A stretch of DNA of 64,000 nucleotides from Phymatolithon calcareum (Eukaryota; Rhodophyta; Florideophyceae; Hapalidiales), in the NCBI GenBank assembly GCA_977006965.1, contig OZ345379.1:1612001-1676000 (forward strand), given 5' to 3'. Made by a program: the position numbers and the translations under genes. This document shows positions 22,216 through 33,158 of this stretch, piece after piece. Position 1 is the stretch's first letter. The number at the start of each line of letters is the position of its first letter. The notes beneath the pieces are model-generated. The model was not told the origin of the DNA, made no database searches, and saw only the letters and a program-made list of their open reading frames with translations.

Positions 22216-24027
22216 ATGCCCATTCTCCCATCATCCGTGCCTGTGTCGGCCACCCCAATACTGCCACCGCCCACCCCCGCGCCGTCCGCGCCGAAGCCGC
22301 CAATGCAGCTGGAAACGGCGCTATCTCTACCCGCCAAGCGCACGCTGCTTGTGGAGGGCGTCTGCGCCTGGGCGCGCGTGGACGGCTTTCCATGGTGGCC
22401 GACCGTGCTCCTCCGTCGTGCAAGCCTTGAACCCACATTAGCGCCTGAAGATTCACTGCCTCCCGAAACGCCCGATAATCGACTGGTAGAATTCTTCAAC
22501 GATAATAACCGCGTTGCCGTCGTGCACTTGACCGACCTGCAGGAGTACACCAGCGCTATGAACAGGCTTGAGGAAGCTGGCGCAGATTTCCCTGCCGTAC
22601 TTGCCGCGTGCTTGGAAGCGGATGAGTATATCCGCAACTCCGGTGTCACGTTTCAACGGGAGTCGATAGGCACTGTTGGTAGTAAGAAGGCTCGAAGGCG
22701 TAAAATACGATACAAAACACTTAAGGATAGACCACCAACGCTCACTTTGGCATCTGCGTCTCTTCCGTCGTCGGGTGGACCGCCTTCTGCGCAGGATCAT
22801 TCGCAGCAACCCTCACCACCATGGGCCGTCCCGTTGCAAGTGCCGCCAGAATCGCCGAAGGAGGATGAAGCGAATGATGCGCTTGAACCAAATGACGACA
22901 CGGAACCTGCCAGTGTGGCCGTTGCTGCGGCTACCACTGCGGCAAGCGCTTCGCCGAAAGATGCCGCGGCGGAAGACATCACCGCGACAGACAGCGGCGC
23001 GCCAAAAGCACCCAGTGTGAAAGACACTGCGGCGAAAAGCGCGGCGTCAAAGATGATGTGGAGAAAGTCTGCAGTAACGAAAGAAGAACTTGAAAGAAGT
23101 ACCGCGGGGTCAAAAACAACCGCTCAAAGAACTTCCACCCGTCGCCGTCGCCCGGCACCACGCGCAGCCGCAGCTGCTACAGACACTGTACCACCACTGT
23201 CTGGACGTCGCACACGCACCAAACGATCGAATTCAGTGCCGTCCGCAAAACGTCCGCGCTTGGGGGATTCGCCCGACAACCGCAACTCAGACTCCGATCG
23301 CGCACCGCCACCGCCAACCCCTGCACCGGCAAGTCCCGCAGCGTCTAGTCCGGGGAGCACGCGGCTCACGCTGCACATTTCGCGCGCAGGGTCGCGCTCC
23401 AAGTCCGATGAACGGCCGCCGGCGCGCGCGAAGGTGAACGATGTGCCGCCGCGTCGTTTGGCATCTGCCCAACCTGCGACTGACTTGCCGCCGCGATGCG
23501 CGCGGGACAGTCCGCCGCCGGGCATGTCGCGGCGGCGGGGGTCGGATGTCGGGTGCACGGGGATGGGACGTGCGGAGGAGTGGGCGGTGGTGGGTGCGGC
23601 GGAGGAGACGATGGTGAAAATGCAGGAATTTACCGATCGGTTGGAACGATTTGTGGGAAGACAGAGGAAAGTTGAGGAGGAATATGAACGAATGCAGAAG
23701 GAGAAGAGGGCTTTGGAAATGGAGAATAAGGAATTGCAGGATATGAATGAACTGTTGAAAACTGTAAATGAACAGCAACAGAATTTGGCACAGCATTGTC
23801 AGAAGGCGAGTGAGGGACTGAGAAAAACTATTGCGAGACAGAGAGTTGAAAGTGATCAGTTGAAGGGGTGTATTGCGGAACAGAGGAAGATGCAGGAGGG
23901 ATTGCAGAGATGGTATGATGAAATGCATGACTCTTGTGCGGAGTTGAGGAAGGAGAGAAGGGAGTTGAGAATGGAGGTGCAGGCGTTGCAGGCTAAGGTG
24001 GAGCCGGAGGAAAAGTTGGGACGGTGA
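22216..24027 (+). CDS. PWWP domain - coiled-coil protein, paralogue 1
   Basis: The 603-residue protein has a PWWP domain at about 47-140: VCAWARVDGFPWWP, with FPWWP at 58-62, then RLVEFFNDNNRVAVV and a helical tail. PWWP domains bind H3K36-methylated nucleosomes and DNA, and W and F residues suited to an aromatic cage are present. A long Ser/Pro/Ala-rich linker carries a nuclear-localisation motif KRPRL (near 339) and a TRLTLHIS...SRSKSDERPP block. Residues 463-595 form a charged heptad-rich coiled coil with NELLKTVNEQQQNLAQHC and WYDEMHDSCAELRKERREL. It is intronless and first of four tandem same-strand paralogues. A nuclear chromatin role is inferred; partners are unknown. Confidence 0.88.
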   Translation: MPILPSSVPVSATPILPPPTPAPSAPKPPMQLETALSLPAKRTLLVEGVCAWARVDGFPWWPTVLLRRASLEPTLAPEDSLPPETPDNRLVEFFNDNNRVAVVHLTDLQEYTSAMNRLEEAGADFPAVLAACLEADEYIRNSGVTFQRESIGTVGSKKARRRKIRYKTLKDRPPTLTLASASLPSSGGPPSAQDHSQQPSPPWAVPLQVPPESPKEDEANDALEPNDDTEPASVAVAAATTAASASPKDAAAEDITATDSGAPKAPSVKDTAAKSAASKMMWRKSAVTKEELERSTAGSKTTAQRTSTRRRRPAPRAAAAATDTVPPLSGRRTRTKRSNSVPSAKRPRLGDSPDNRNSDSDRAPPPPTPAPASPAASSPGSTRLTLHISRAGSRSKSDERPPARAKVNDVPPRRLASAQPATDLPPRCARDSPPPGMSRRRGSDVGCTGMGRAEEWAVVGAAEETMVKMQEFTDRLERFVGRQRKVEEEYERMQKEKRALEMENKELQDMNELLKTVNEQQQNLAQHCQKASEGLRKTIARQRVESDQLKGCIAEQRKMQEGLQRWYDEMHDSCAELRKERRELRMEVQALQAKVEPEEKLGR

Positions 24028-25251
24028 TGGGGGGTTTGGTTTAGGAAGGTTGGAAGGTTGGCTTAATAAAGTCAATGCATGACGGCTTGGGGGCTTCGCT
24101 CTTGCTTGTGAGTTTTAGTCAGTCAGTGAAGGCGGCCTTAGGATGTAGGCGTATGGACGTAATACATGAATGTAGAGAAGTCTCGTTTTGTTTCGATGTG
24201 TACACGTGTGCAAAGGTTCAGGTTCGGGGAGAAGAACGGCATCGGTTGGATTTTGTGGTATTCCTGAAGGCAGATATCTGGCAGTAGGTAGAGCTGGAGG
24301 TGCTGACTGGCAGGCCGTTGATGTGCAAAAGTCGCGTAGCATTTTGCAGGGTGAGCCTTCGGCTGAAGGTCAAGGAAGATTTGAACGGTAGAAATGGCAG
24401 TAATTAGCTGAGCTTTGTCGCAACGATAGTATTGTAGTTCGATGAGCTTTTGCTTTTCGCACTTTGCTTTGTCTGGAGCTACTGCCGAACTCGACGAGAG
24501 CGACGCTCAGTGCAGAGACACCACCGCATTCCGTGTGGAAGGTTTAGTGGAAATTCCATGAATGCTTTCTAACTCGTCGGCTTCCAACAGGATATTGCGC
24601 TGGGGAACGGAAAGGCTGAGGTTCATCGGATGTGTCTGCTTCTATTTCGCGTTGTTCTGTGGTTTTCAAGCCATCCATAGAGACCGACCGACCGACCGAC
24701 CGACGTCCTTGCGCTACTGTCTGTCTTTTACCTCAACATGAAGCACAAGACGCGTGCGTTACAGAGAGACCAACTGTAACTTGTCTGAGCGAAGAAGGAT
24801 CGCCTTCCAAGTTGTGGCTGATACAACATGACGCATATCTGTTTCGTCGTAAAAGCTCTCTTAATCTTCCATTATTCCCGTGATTTTGCTCCGAAATTGT
24901 ACGGCAACATCATCCATCTCCTGCGCCCGTCTGCAAGATGCAACCTGAGTGCTGAGCTACATTCAACCATCCGCTACTTGTTCTACCTCCTTCAGAAGTG
25001 AAGCAATCGCGCTTACTCTACCAGTTACAGCCTCCAAAGAATCCCCCTTCCCGCCTCTATGTTGCATAGAATGGACTGTAAGCCGATTCACAGTCTGTTG
25101 GATGCACAGGTTATGCCATAGGCGAACGAACGACTGCAGGCTCGTACCGCCCGTATGTTTGTCACGGCACTGCAAACACACTTACGATTACATCCCAGTG
25201 TCTCACTTCCCCGCGCCTGTAGCGCGGATCGCACCGGCACCACTCGCCGAA
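24028..25251. other. Intergenic region between PWWP paralogues 1 and 2
   Basis: No gene is seen. A GACC tetranucleotide run lies at about 24,682-24,703. Confidence 0.45.
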
Positions 25252-26667
25252 ATGCCTCCACCGCAGACGCCGTCTGCGCCGCCGGCGCTGGCGTCATCCA
25301 GCACGCCCTCCCCGCAAATGCGGAAGCCGGACAAGCGCGAAGGGCTGCTTCCGCCCTCGGAGATGGACAAGGCTACCGTGCTAGCGCCCGGCGTGTGCGC
25401 CTGGGCGCGCATGGGTGACTTTCCGTGGTGGCCAACTGTGCTGCGTCGCCGCTCAGATGTTGAACCGACGTTAGGGCCGGAGGATGCGCTGCCGGCGGAG
25501 ACGGACGACAACCGTCTGGTGGAATTTTTCAACGATAATGGACGGGTCGCCGTGATGGAAATTGATGACCTGCTTGAATACACGCATGCTATGCATCTTC
25601 TCGAACATTCAGGCGCAGACTTTAAGGATGTGCTCACGGCATGCCTCGAGGCTGACGCTTTCATCCGCTTGTCGGGTATGCAGTTCCAGCGGGACGCTAT
25701 TGGTACCGCTGCTTCTAAGAGGGCTCGCTCGCGCAAGAGCTGGTATCGAGGTCTGAGGAATAGTTTCGTTTCGACGGGCGCGACGGGACGGGGAGTGGAT
25801 GATGGACAATTGTCGTCGTCCACGGTGGTGGATCCCTCCAATAGAGTTACGCCGTCGTCGACTTCGAAGTGTGTGACGGCAAATGTAGATGCTGCAATGG
25901 GGGCGAAGCCGGCGATATCGAAGGCAACTAATGCTGTGATGACTGACAATCGCGGCATGAACCCCGGTTCGAATGCGGTTTTCTTCAATAGACATCGTAG
26001 ACGATTGTCGAAATCGTCTTCCCTGCCGCTCGCGAAGCGTCCACGTGTTGAGGACATTGTGAATGAATGTCATTCAGCTCCCACTCCGCTCAAACTATTT
26101 CTGTCTCCCTTTGCTCTAGCATTATCGCGCACAAACAAGCCCTACATTTGCGGCTCGAAGAAGGCCGAGGTGCAGCGTGCGCACGTCGACGATGAGATCG
26201 GCACCGGCAGCGGAGAAAGCACGGGTGCGTTGCAGGAAGCGGACGTTGGGTTGTTGGATGCGGCGGTGGATACCGTGGAGAAGATGCAGAAGTTCACGGC
26301 TGGACTGAACTGCTTTCTCACCCGCAAAAAGAAGTTGGAGGAGGATGTGGGACGTCTGAATAAGATTAAGATGATGCTGAAGAAGGATAATAAGGAGCTG
26401 AGTGATATGAATGAGTTGTTGAAAACTGTTAATGATCAACAACAAAATCTCAGTGCGCATTGCGAGAAAACTAGTCACTCTATGAAGGAGGATATTGCTG
26501 CTCTCAGAGTGGAGAGCCAGAAATTGGAGGGGAAGATTGCGGAGCAGCAGAGGGCGAATGATGATTTGCAGAGGTGGTTTGATGAAATGCGTGACACTTG
26601 TGCGGATCTTAGGAAGGAGCGGAGAGAGCTGCGCATGGGGATGCAATCCAAAGGTTCTGAAAACTAA
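25252..26667 (+). CDS. PWWP domain - coiled-coil protein, paralogue 2
   Basis: The 471-residue protein starts from the ATG at 25252 (MPPPQTPSAPP), which matches the starts of its paralogues. The frame is open further upstream to 24,949, but it opens with GTG and that extra sequence has no counterpart. FPWWP is at 57-61, then RLVEFFNDNGRVAVM. A SSLPLAKRPRVED nuclear-localisation block is followed by TPLKLFLS. The SRSK..RPP segment seen in paralogues 1 and 3 is degenerate here. The C-terminal coiled coil contains NELLKTVNDQQQNLSAHC and WFDEMRDTCADLRKERREL. It is intronless. Confidence 0.86.
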   Translation: MPPPQTPSAPPALASSSTPSPQMRKPDKREGLLPPSEMDKATVLAPGVCAWARMGDFPWWPTVLRRRSDVEPTLGPEDALPAETDDNRLVEFFNDNGRVAVMEIDDLLEYTHAMHLLEHSGADFKDVLTACLEADAFIRLSGMQFQRDAIGTAASKRARSRKSWYRGLRNSFVSTGATGRGVDDGQLSSSTVVDPSNRVTPSSTSKCVTANVDAAMGAKPAISKATNAVMTDNRGMNPGSNAVFFNRHRRRLSKSSSLPLAKRPRVEDIVNECHSAPTPLKLFLSPFALALSRTNKPYICGSKKAEVQRAHVDDEIGTGSGESTGALQEADVGLLDAAVDTVEKMQKFTAGLNCFLTRKKKLEEDVGRLNKIKMMLKKDNKELSDMNELLKTVNDQQQNLSAHCEKTSHSMKEDIAALRVESQKLEGKIAEQQRANDDLQRWFDEMRDTCADLRKERRELRMGMQSKGSEN

Positions 26668-29259
26668 CTATTACTGCTGTGTTACCCGTCTCGTGGGCTT
26701 TCCTTGCTTTAATGAAGATGGGCGTTGCAGACATTAATAAAACGAAAGTGCCCAGTTTTTGAAATAAAAGTTTCGCAGTCTTGATCGATTTCGTTTTCTG
26801 GAGGACCATCCTCTCGGGGTTCTTTCCACCATGTGAATGAATGAACTACTTGTGCTGCGACTTGGTATAAATCCCCTCCTGATTAATTCATGTTGGTGAA
26901 TCTACGTTGATGTTTCAACTCCCTTGACAGGGTTGTATTTTTGCTCCGTACCAACAGTACAGTATAGATGACGAATGACAAAGCAATAGCAACGCGCACC
27001 GTCTGGCAACCAGAGTTCTTACGGACTGTGCAACACTTTCACCCCGCACCCATATGTTCAATTGACAATTATTTTTTTTCCACGTCCTCTTGCACCTGAG
27101 AGTACAGTATTTGGTCACCGGCTTGTACTCTACCTCCATTATCCCCCACGAGAAAGCACTAGCTACTGTACCATGAGTATGAGTGTGATAAACGAGAGAG
27201 CACAAAGTTGTGCTTCAAAAATTGTACTACCGTACAGTCCATCTGAACTGCACTGGCTCCCTACTGCAGTACTATAGTTAAGCCAATTGGACAACAAGTG
27301 AATCGATTTGAAGATTCTAGTGTACTGTATCATGTTAGAGTGCAATGTGGGATTCAATTTCTGTACTGCCTGTCTCAGTCGTAACGATTAGCGCAGAGCA
27401 ACATGATCAATCTGTATTGTAAGGAGAGGAAGAATATGGACGAAAGATACCGTGGATTCTTTTGTCATGCTACTCCATCCCTAAACGCATCGAATTATGG
27501 ACTGCGTCTATGATTCGATACAAATGCACGGTTTCGTCTACCACCTCCACTCTTAACGGCTGCTCTACTACAGTACTATTAATTTCTCATGTATGAATCA
27601 TGGGCGCGATGTACCCCCAAACCAGAACCGTTGTGTCTGTTCATCAAAGTCTTCGAGTAGAGCTAGAGCTAATTTGCTCAGGCGCTCTAATCAGGATGGA
27701 AAATGAAGCGCTTGGCCGCTGCGCTTAACGTTTCCTAAACGATAGAAGGACACAGAAATAACACGCGCTAAATTTCGGTGGGTGGGTGGCATTTTACTCC
27801 AGGAGAGCACGTCCACCAAAATAACATTTCTTTGCTTTCAATCACCTACTGTACGTACCGGTAGTAATTCTATTCTTGACCTTCGACCAAGAATGTCCGT
27901 CCGACGATTCGCTCACGTCCTCGCAGGTACAGTACTTTGTTTTCCGAAATTTTTACTATTGTACTATACCTCACTCAGTCAGTCCTAGCGGCAGGAAGCG
28001 GACCAGCACATGATTATGTATGCAAAGATGTGGCAAAACCTCCATTTAGACTTCACAACACCGCAACCAGTACTACTCGGTTTGTACCTGAAGCTTGCGA
28101 CCGGGGAATACGTATTAATAAAGCGCACGTTTGGAGACTGTGCGGTATGACCTTTTCAGGTGGCGGTGATCAAATGGTTCAGGAAACACTGCACGTTCCT
28201 GATATAGAGGAGACAAGTATAGTTCCATCCATAAGACAAAGAGAAAGATCGAAAATTTAAGACATTTCAACACGCAAGCACACACGTCTCACATACTGCA
28301 ATGATGATGGGCGGTGACGGTGTCGCACCCGCTGTTTATTTGGCTTTTCTTGTCCAGACTGTACGCCTCGGAGCTCGGATTTCGGTTTCTCTCGTGACTG
28401 TACGCCCCCAACTCGGATCGCGATCCTCACGATGCCCATAGTAAGTGATCTGCCGGGCCGTAAGGGAATCGTGTCTCTCGTGTATCTATGCGCTGTTTTT
28501 TCGCTTCGCTGGTAGTATTTAAGGTAGTTAGTTTGTTCATCTGAGTAAAGGAAGGTGGGAGATCTTCGAATTTTGCCTCGACTGCTCGGATGGCGCACGC
28601 TCAAGCTCGCCTTCACGTCCATTCGACCATGCGGAATTGAAGTTCTTCCACCCCTTCTTGACCGCAACCGTTTCGCCGCACAAGCCAGTGCGATGACAAC
28701 CGCGCTCAAGGTCCCCTTTCCCCTTTTCGTGCGCCTGTTTCAAGGTTGACGGCCCATCCAAGGTCGCCGCCGGAGGACGAGGCCGACATCTTCTCGCTTA
28801 TTTTATTTGTTTGTCTTGGGTTTTTTTTTGCTTGTCTCTCTTTCCTCCGTTTTTTGTGCTCTCCCGGTCCCTTTGTCTCCTGGTCTTCTCTGACCGTTGA
28901 CTCAATAATTGGCGTAGTGCAGAAGAAGAGCTACGCGTCTTCGTTGCCCAAGGCAAGCCACACTGGTAGGGAAAAAACAACTCTATAGACGATAGCCACT
29001 GCATCATCAACTCTTTTGTTCGCGATGCGAATTCAAACGCCAATATCGCCTTTCTGGAACTAAGCAACTGTACGGGCTACCCCGTTCCTTGTATCTCCAA
29101 CAAAAGCGATTTACAATTTTCTTTTAGTAATAATAAAAGGCAGTGATAGATATCGGAACCAAATATTTCAAATTTTGCTGATTTCTTACCTCCCAATTCC
29201 CTCCCTGCTGCACCTCAACACTGTACTACCGGAAATTTCCATTGTCCATTTCCCATCCC
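26668..29259. other. Intergenic region between PWWP paralogues 2 and 3
   Basis: The 2.6 kb without a supported gene are notably rich in TACTGTA/TACAGTA motifs (about 26,955; 27,104; 27,170; 27,573; 27,848; 27,927-27,935). A tRNA-like segment near 26,960-27,060 lacks a T-arm consensus. Confidence 0.45.
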
Positions 29260-31230
29260 ATGGCAAACCGGCAAAGCGCCGATGCTCGACTTGATCCCCG
29301 CGCTCAAACTCGCGCCTCAAGCGCCCTCTCTCAACCCCGCGCACCCGCCCCACGCCGCCTCCCCTGGATCCCGGAGCCCCCCTTGCCGCGCGCCATGGAG
29401 TCACCCACATCCGCGAAACCCTCTTCTGCCTCTGCCCCACGACCATCGACAAGACCGCGCATCACACTCCCCAAACCCATCCCACGACCTCCGCCGAAGA
29501 AGCTCCGCGCCGCACGCGTATCGCCCACCGCACAACCGTCCCCAGCGCCCCGCACTTCCCATGTACCTCCCGCCCGCGCACCGTCCACGGCAAAGCCGCG
29601 CATCGCAAGCGTCTTCCCGAGCGTCTCGAAGCATTCGCCCACTCGTGCGACCGCGCAGCCGGGCGCCGCATCAACAGACGCGCCACCGCTGTCGCTTGAC
29701 GCGAAACGAGCGCTGTTGGAACCGGACGTGTGTGTATGGGCGCGTATGGAGGGACTTCCATGGTGGCCGACCGTGCTCCGTCGCCACGCAGATGTTGAGC
29801 CTACGCTCGAAGTGGAAGATGCGCTCCCCGCGGAGACGCGTGACAATCGGTTGGTTGAATTTTTCAACGATAATAAGCGGATAGCTGTTATGAACATTAA
29901 TGACCTTGAGGAATATACGGGGTCTATGAACCTTCTTGAGGAAGCTGGTAAGGATATACGCGAGGTGCTTGCTGCTTGTGTTGAGGCTGATGCTTATATA
30001 CGCTCCTCTGGACCGATCTTTCAACGAGAGGCTATCGGATCGGCTTTTAGTAAGAAGGCACGGGCGCGCAAAAAACATTACGGAATGGTCAAGACTAGAG
30101 CCAATATGGCTGCTAGGTTCATAACGTCGACACCACCACCAGAACTACACGATGCGTTGCCGGTGTTAAAGGACAAGTCGATTGTCGCGTCGGCGCCGGT
30201 GGGGATCCCATTGCAACTTGCACCGCATTCACTGAATCTGGATGGCCGGACGGCGAAATTCGTAGCTGGAAAATCGTCAGTTGCTAAACCTACGTCAACT
30301 AAAGATGCGTTATTCAATGTCACACCGGTGAAAACTGCGGCGTCAGAAACTAAAAAGCGACGCCGTGTCTCGGGTCCTGACTCGAGGGGTAGTGCGATCA
30401 CTGCTGCGGAAAGCACCGGAACTAGCGGTGTAAACAAGAGTCACCCCCGCATTAGAAGGCCAATTTCCCAACTGACGGCGAAGCGGCCCCGCATCAAGGA
30501 CCATGTGATCGTAAGATCTGATCATTCAGAGTTTGCGTCAAGTCCCGATAGCACGCCACTCAAGCTGTTTCTTTCCGTTGGAGGTTCAGGGTCGCGCTCA
30601 AAGTCTTTCAATCGGCCGCCACCGCGTTCAGGTCATCTGCCGCAATCCGACAAAGTAATGCATGAACCTCCGCCCCCTCCTCCTCCTCAGAGGCGCCGCA
30701 GGCTGGGCATCGCCAACTTGAGCGCGTCGACTAATGTCGCTGGATGCACCAAGTCGGGAAGTGGGGTTGGAACTGGGCGGGAGGAGGAAGATGAAGATTG
30801 GGGTAAGGCGGGCGAGGAGGCGATGGAAAGGATGAAAACATTTGCTTCCGGATTGAAGAGTTTTCTGGGACGGAAAAAGAATCTCCAGGATGAGGTTCGT
30901 GATCTCGTCAATACAAAAATGGCACTGGAGGAAGAAAATAAGATGTTGGGTGAAAAGAATGAGTTGTTGAAAATTGTGAATGAAGAGCAACACAATCTGG
31001 CAGCACTCGTTCAGAAAAGAGGCGACGAACTGCGGACGAATGTTGCGAAGCAGAGGGCGGAAAGTGCTAAACTCAACGAAAAAATTGGAGAGCAGCGAAG
31101 AACGCACGGTGAGTTGCAGCGCTGGTTCGATGAGACGCATGACTTATCCTCAGAGTTGATGAAGGAGCGGAGGGAGCTGTATATGGAGGTTCAGGCTCTG
31201 CGGTCTAGAGCGCGTCAAGTCCCGCTTTAG
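29260..31230 (+). CDS. PWWP domain - coiled-coil protein, paralogue 3
   Basis: The 656-residue protein starts from the ATG at 29260 (MANRQSADAR); the frame continues six codons upstream but opens with TTG. It has a long, basic, Pro/Ala/Ser-rich N-terminal extension (1-150) not found in the others; a later ATG at 29,395 is an alternative start. LPWWP is at 166-170, then RLVEFFNDNKRIAVM. The AKRPRIKDH nuclear-localisation block is followed by TPLKLFLSVGGSGSRSKSFN and an eight-proline run (near 470). The coiled coil has NELLKIVNEEQHNLAALVQ and WFDETHDLSSELMKERREL. It is intronless. Confidence 0.87.
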   Translation: MANRQSADARLDPRAQTRASSALSQPRAPAPRRLPWIPEPPLPRAMESPTSAKPSSASAPRPSTRPRITLPKPIPRPPPKKLRAARVSPTAQPSPAPRTSHVPPARAPSTAKPRIASVFPSVSKHSPTRATAQPGAASTDAPPLSLDAKRALLEPDVCVWARMEGLPWWPTVLRRHADVEPTLEVEDALPAETRDNRLVEFFNDNKRIAVMNINDLEEYTGSMNLLEEAGKDIREVLAACVEADAYIRSSGPIFQREAIGSAFSKKARARKKHYGMVKTRANMAARFITSTPPPELHDALPVLKDKSIVASAPVGIPLQLAPHSLNLDGRTAKFVAGKSSVAKPTSTKDALFNVTPVKTAASETKKRRRVSGPDSRGSAITAAESTGTSGVNKSHPRIRRPISQLTAKRPRIKDHVIVRSDHSEFASSPDSTPLKLFLSVGGSGSRSKSFNRPPPRSGHLPQSDKVMHEPPPPPPPQRRRRLGIANLSASTNVAGCTKSGSGVGTGREEEDEDWGKAGEEAMERMKTFASGLKSFLGRKKNLQDEVRDLVNTKMALEEENKMLGEKNELLKIVNEEQHNLAALVQKRGDELRTNVAKQRAESAKLNEKIGEQRRTHGELQRWFDETHDLSSELMKERRELYMEVQALRSRARQVPL

Positions 31231-33158
31231 TGCTTCGTTTACACTTTTCAGTCTTTAGCTTTGTAAGTTACGTTAAACTTGCTGCGGTCTGCTGATAGCT
31301 TGCTAAGCGACATAGAGAGATGGGAAGCTTTCTGAGTCAACATTATCCTTTTTAACCAGTATTGTAGTGGCTCCCGTTTGACTGTTGGTCGCAGTCATTA
31401 CCTTATGACATGGATTTTTCAAACCTGCTAGCGTGCATCGGTTTGGAGATAAGAACGTTGAAGATGTTCTCTCAATCATATCACATTAACATAAGGCCGT
31501 ATGCTGGTGTTTGAAGTGGCCTGCGGGGCAGGGGTGGAGTGTAGGTGAGGACATACGAGGCTCCATAGAAGACGTTTGGATACTGAGTAGTGGTAGTATC
31601 TTGGAAAATGAGGCCGCTGAAGAGCTCACACAAAGGGAAATCCTGGAATCGATTTTGTTATTACATCAGGCAATACCGATCACTCTGGAAGCGGCATGAT
31701 CCATCATTAAACCACAGAAGCGAATCAAATCAGTGACCTGTCCGACACACTGGGACAATCAGGAAATCTCACACCAACGTGCCGAGGTGACATACAAGTA
31801 GGTCGACTGTTGCAGTCTTTCAATATCGACACAATGGTGGTTATGCCTACATGGTGTCAGGGAAACAGTGGATCGGCTGTTCTGGTTGGACTGTCTCTCT
31901 GTGGTAATTCATGGGAAGAATGAGTAATAAAATCTTAGGGCATCTGAGTAGAGAAAAACCAATAAAGGTACTCTAATTTTTGATCGATGAGAATTCGCTC
32001 GTGAGCAAGTTCAAGTTTCCCTTCCCTTTTCGACAGAACACACGGACAAGGGGTGCGACCAACTGCAAGGGAAGATGGATTCTCCGGGGAGTTTGATCGT
32101 TCGCATGGCATATCACCAGTACTGTTTGATCCCTGAATCTGCCACCAACTCAAAGCTACATTCTACAAGTGCGACACTGTACACTCACTCGTGCCTCTCG
32201 TAAGCATTCCTGCCGCAAGTTTGTCCCGAATTACGTGCCATGGTACTTGGAATGGGGGTTGCGCGTGATCGGCTTGCGCGCGAAGAGCCGTACATTTCAG
32301 CTTGCAAGCTTGGCGCGATTTTCTCCGACACTGCAAGCAAAAATTGTACTTATCCGCTGTCACATCGGCGCATATAACATTCCGGTCGATATTGAGTCAA
32401 GCCGGCGAGCGAATTGTACATCACGTGCCACGTCTAACCTCTTGAGTCGACATGACTCCAAGAGAGCTCGACGGTTTTGTTTTTCCACTCACCCACTCTG
32501 ACAATATAGAAGGTCTTGAAGTCAACCTGGTAGTACTCTGATGCTAAAGTTGCGGGCGGTTGGTGCCCGTGCCTATTAATGGGGCATTGCGGTTGGTGCG
32601 TGCCCAGGGATGGAATTTAAGATGTTTGTTGGGCTTTGGATGCAGTGCGTGCCCTTGGAGATTGCATACTTTCAAGAAGACAACTCTGTATAGTTTCCTT
32701 CTTGTTCGGGACATGAAATATGTCACTTGCCGGGTTAAAGGAGTGGCCAAATTATTCCCCAAAATGATGACACTGCGGGCCATTTCAGATCCCTTCTTGA
32801 TCTCTTCGGGGCATAATCGGTCCAGCACGCATTAAAAACCGGGTGATAACACTCAGCTTTGTCTGAGAATGAAACTGTTCCATATAAATGCCGTCCTCCT
32901 GCAGAGTATCAATACTATTTTCAACGTCCTCCTGTTGTGCCCAGAGCAACGGTCTGCCCTAAGCTGCTCACCGAACTAAAATTTGACGTGCGAACTTTCT
33001 GTAAGCTCAAAATTTTATGAAATGTTCTAACGGATCTCAAATCGAATCCCCGGATGGGGTTCAAACGGCATGCCGTTCCTGTGTCGTCGACAATTGTGCG
33101 CATCTTTTACTGCTTTTCCACTCCTTCGCTGGGGATCTTACATACGCTGGCCTTGGAA
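31231..33158. other. Intergenic region between PWWP paralogues 3 and 4
   Basis: About 1.9 kb; no gene is supported. Short frames at 32,169-32,501 and 32,560-32,835 are unrecognised. Confidence 0.45.

Noticed and set aside
24949-25251. N-terminal extension of PWWP paralogue 2
   Set aside because: It starts with GTG and has no counterpart in the paralogues; ATG 25,252 fits better.
26960-27060. Minus-strand tRNA-like segment (CTCTGGTTGCCAGAC)
   Set aside because: No T-arm consensus and no acceptor pairing could be found.
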